From: a bacterium
GTDB lineage: Bacteria; Zhuqueibacterota; QNDG01; DTFT01
NCBI GenBank assembly: GCA_016933415.1
Contig: JAFGAX010000196.1
Span: 1 to 34,816 of the forward strand
DNA: 34,816 nt
Direction of reading: 5' to 3'
The notes beneath the pieces are model-generated. The model was given only the letters and a program-made list of their open reading frames with translations. It did not search any database and was not told the DNA's origin. Positions 33,531 to 34,816 of this stretch are shown piece after piece (position 1 is the stretch's first letter; each line of letters opens with the position of its first letter). The translations under genes were made by a program, and so were the position numbers.

Positions 33531-34816
33531 ATGAGTCAATACCCAGTTTTTGAAATCGAAAATAAATGGCGGAAAATCTGGTCTGACACCGGGCTGTACA
33601 GGACCGACATGTCCGAGACGGGACAAAAACTGTACTGCCTGGTCATGTTCCTGTATCCGTCCGGCGACCGGCTTCACATCGGGCACTGGTGGAATTACGG
33701 GCCCACGGACACCTGGGCGCGTTTCAAACGCATGCAGGGATACCGCGTTTTCGAACCCATGGGGTACGACGCGTTCGGCCTGCCGGCGGAGAATTACGCG
33801 ATCAAGGTCGGGGTTCACCCGGCGGTTTCGACCGGGGCCAACATCCGCAGCATCCGGAGACAGCTTGAAACCATGGGCGCGATGTACGACTGGGACCGGG
33901 AGATCAACACCAGCGATCCCGCCTATTACCGCTGGACGCAGTGGCTCTTTCTCCTGCTCTACCGGAACGGCCTGGCCTACCGGAAGAAAGCGCCGGTCAA
34001 CTGGTGTCCCTCCTGCAAAACGGTGCTGGCCAATGAACAGGCCGAGGGCGGTCGCTGCGAAAGATGCGAGACCGAGGTCGTGCGCCAGGATCTTGAACAA
34101 TGGTTCTTCAAGATCACGGAATTCGCGGATGCGCTTCTGGAGGGGCTGGATCGGATCGACTGGCCGGAAAAAACAAAGATCATGCAGCGGAACTGGATCG
34201 GCCGGAGCGAGGGCGCCTTCGTCCGTTTTCCAGTCGACGGCCGCGGCGGTGAAATCGAAGTGTTCACCACCCGGCCGGACACGCTGTGGGGCGTCACCTA
34301 CATGGTCCTGGCCCCCGAGCATCCGCTGGTTTCCTCGCTGACGACACCCGAACAGAAAGCCGAAGTGGAAGCGGCCGTGGACCGGGCGCGGCGTCAGTCC
34401 GAGATCGACCGCACGTCCACTGAACGGGAGAAGACGGGCGTGTTCACCGGCTGCTTCTGCGTCAATCCGGTCAACGGCCGCAAGGTGCCCGTCTGGATAG
34501 CGGATTACGTCATCCTGACCTACGGCACAGGCGCGGTGATGGCCGTTCCGGCGCATGACGAGCGCGATTTCGATTTCGCCCGGAAATACGGCCTTCCGGT
34601 CACCGAGGTGATCAGTCGGGACGGATCCCCCCGCGGCGCGCTGTCCGAAGCGTACGTGGATCCCGGGATCATGGTGAATTCCGGTCCTTTCGACGGACAG
34701 CCCTCCGAGCCCGGCAGGGAATCCGTGATCCGGCACCTGGAGAAGCTCGGCGCCGGGGGCCGGAGAATCAATTATAAAATCCGCGACTGGCTCATCTCGC
34801 GCCAGCGCTACTGGGG
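33531..34816 (+). CDS. leuS: Leucyl-tRNA synthetase, N-terminal part (runs off the window)
   Basis: The first 428 codons of LeuRS are visible; the frame is open at the window end, so the gene is partial because of the window edge, not damage. Class I signature 'HIGH' at 49-52 is within 'YPSGDRLHIGHWWNY'. A zinc-binding pair, CPSC (159-162) and CERC (176-179), follows. The CP1 editing domain starts at about 225, with the Thr-rich 'TTRPDTLWGVTYM' and 'GTGAVMAVPAHDERDFDFA'. The last visible residues, 'RDWLISRQRYWG', are the return to the catalytic domain. It charges tRNA-Leu and hydrolyses misacylated tRNA. ATG 33531 has only a weak AGG upstream. TATATT at 33478-33483 could be a -10 element, but no matching -35 was found. 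Confidence 0.95.
   Translation, partial: MSQYPVFEIENKWRKIWSDTGLYRTDMSETGQKLYCLVMFLYPSGDRLHIGHWWNYGPTDTWARFKRMQGYRVFEPMGYDAFGLPAENYAIKVGVHPAVSTGANIRSIRRQLETMGAMYDWDREINTSDPAYYRWTQWLFLLLYRNGLAYRKKAPVNWCPSCKTVLANEQAEGGRCERCETEVVRQDLEQWFFKITEFADALLEGLDRIDWPEKTKIMQRNWIGRSEGAFVRFPVDGRGGEIEVFTTRPDTLWGVTYMVLAPEHPLVSSLTTPEQKAEVEAAVDRARRQSEIDRTSTEREKTGVFTGCFCVNPVNGRKVPVWIADYVILTYGTGAVMAVPAHDERDFDFARKYGLPVTEVISRDGSPRGALSEAYVDPGIMVNSGPFDGQPSEPGRESVIRHLEKLGAGGRRINYKIRDWLISRQRYW

Noticed and set aside
33492-34736. A 414-codon - strand open frame at the window end
   Set aside because: It is antisense to leuS, whose + strand frame shows HIGH, zinc-finger and editing-domain motifs and runs off the window edge.

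Overview
The window is GC-rich (my estimate is above 60 %), densely coded and almost entirely on the + strand. It looks like a free-living Gram-negative bacterium. A secreted protein carries a C-terminal 'YPNPFNP' sorting-type module, and there is a long-form GroES paralogue with a 'DEEPWK' insertion. Together these suggest one of the less-studied phyla around the Fibrobacterota-Chlorobiota-Bacteroidota (FCB) group. The three best promoters are classical TTGACA-17-TATATT/TATATA types, not the Bacteroidota type. The phylum assignment is an inference and is not firm. No rRNA, tRNA, CRISPR array, transposase or phage gene was recognised.

Region 1 (1-14610): a two-thioredoxin-fold redox protein, then a ten-gene chemosensory operon (817-14547): response regulator, cheW, cheR with TPRs, second cheW, MCP, stand-alone Hpt, hybrid cheA with a receiver, cheB, a 1315-residue multi-receiver phosphorelay kinase, and a receiver fused to a degenerate kinase core. 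A good sigma-54-like site (697-712) precedes it and a strong intrinsic terminator (14576-14610) ends it. The operon encodes eight receiver domains and three Hpt domains; no flagellar or pilus genes are in view, so its output is unknown.

Region 2 (14629-18048): a sigma-70 promoter drives mltG (endolytic transglycosylase) translationally overlapped with a PcrA/UvrD helicase.

Region 3 (18049-21090): a 464-nt AT-rich leader with a promoter, then a 798-residue secreted protein (signal peptide, two Kre9/KNH-like beta domains, two duplicated CBM9-like domains, C-terminal sorting-like module). It is followed by four consecutive hairpins, the last a 16-bp perfect stem likely to be the terminator.

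Region 4 (21214-31417): a complete branched-chain amino-acid cluster, ilvD-ilvB-ilvN-ilvC-leuA-leuC-leuD-leuB. It has a strong promoter and a previously unannotated 32-codon leader ORF in which 15 residues are Leu/Ile/Val, followed by pairable RNA segments: a candidate attenuator. Two related palindromic elements built from 7-bp GTTCAAN units (four per arm) flank ilvC inside the operon.

Region 5 (31418-34816): a GroES paralogue on the - strand, a VanZ-LamG fusion membrane protein and the 5' two-fifths or so of leuS, which runs off the window end.

The most noteworthy items are the branched-chain leader peptide with its alternative RNA pairings, the paired heptad elements around ilvC, the unusual NADP-loop of IlvC, and the phosphorelay operon with its pseudokinase, its Asp-to-Glu receiver and its duplicated Hpt.
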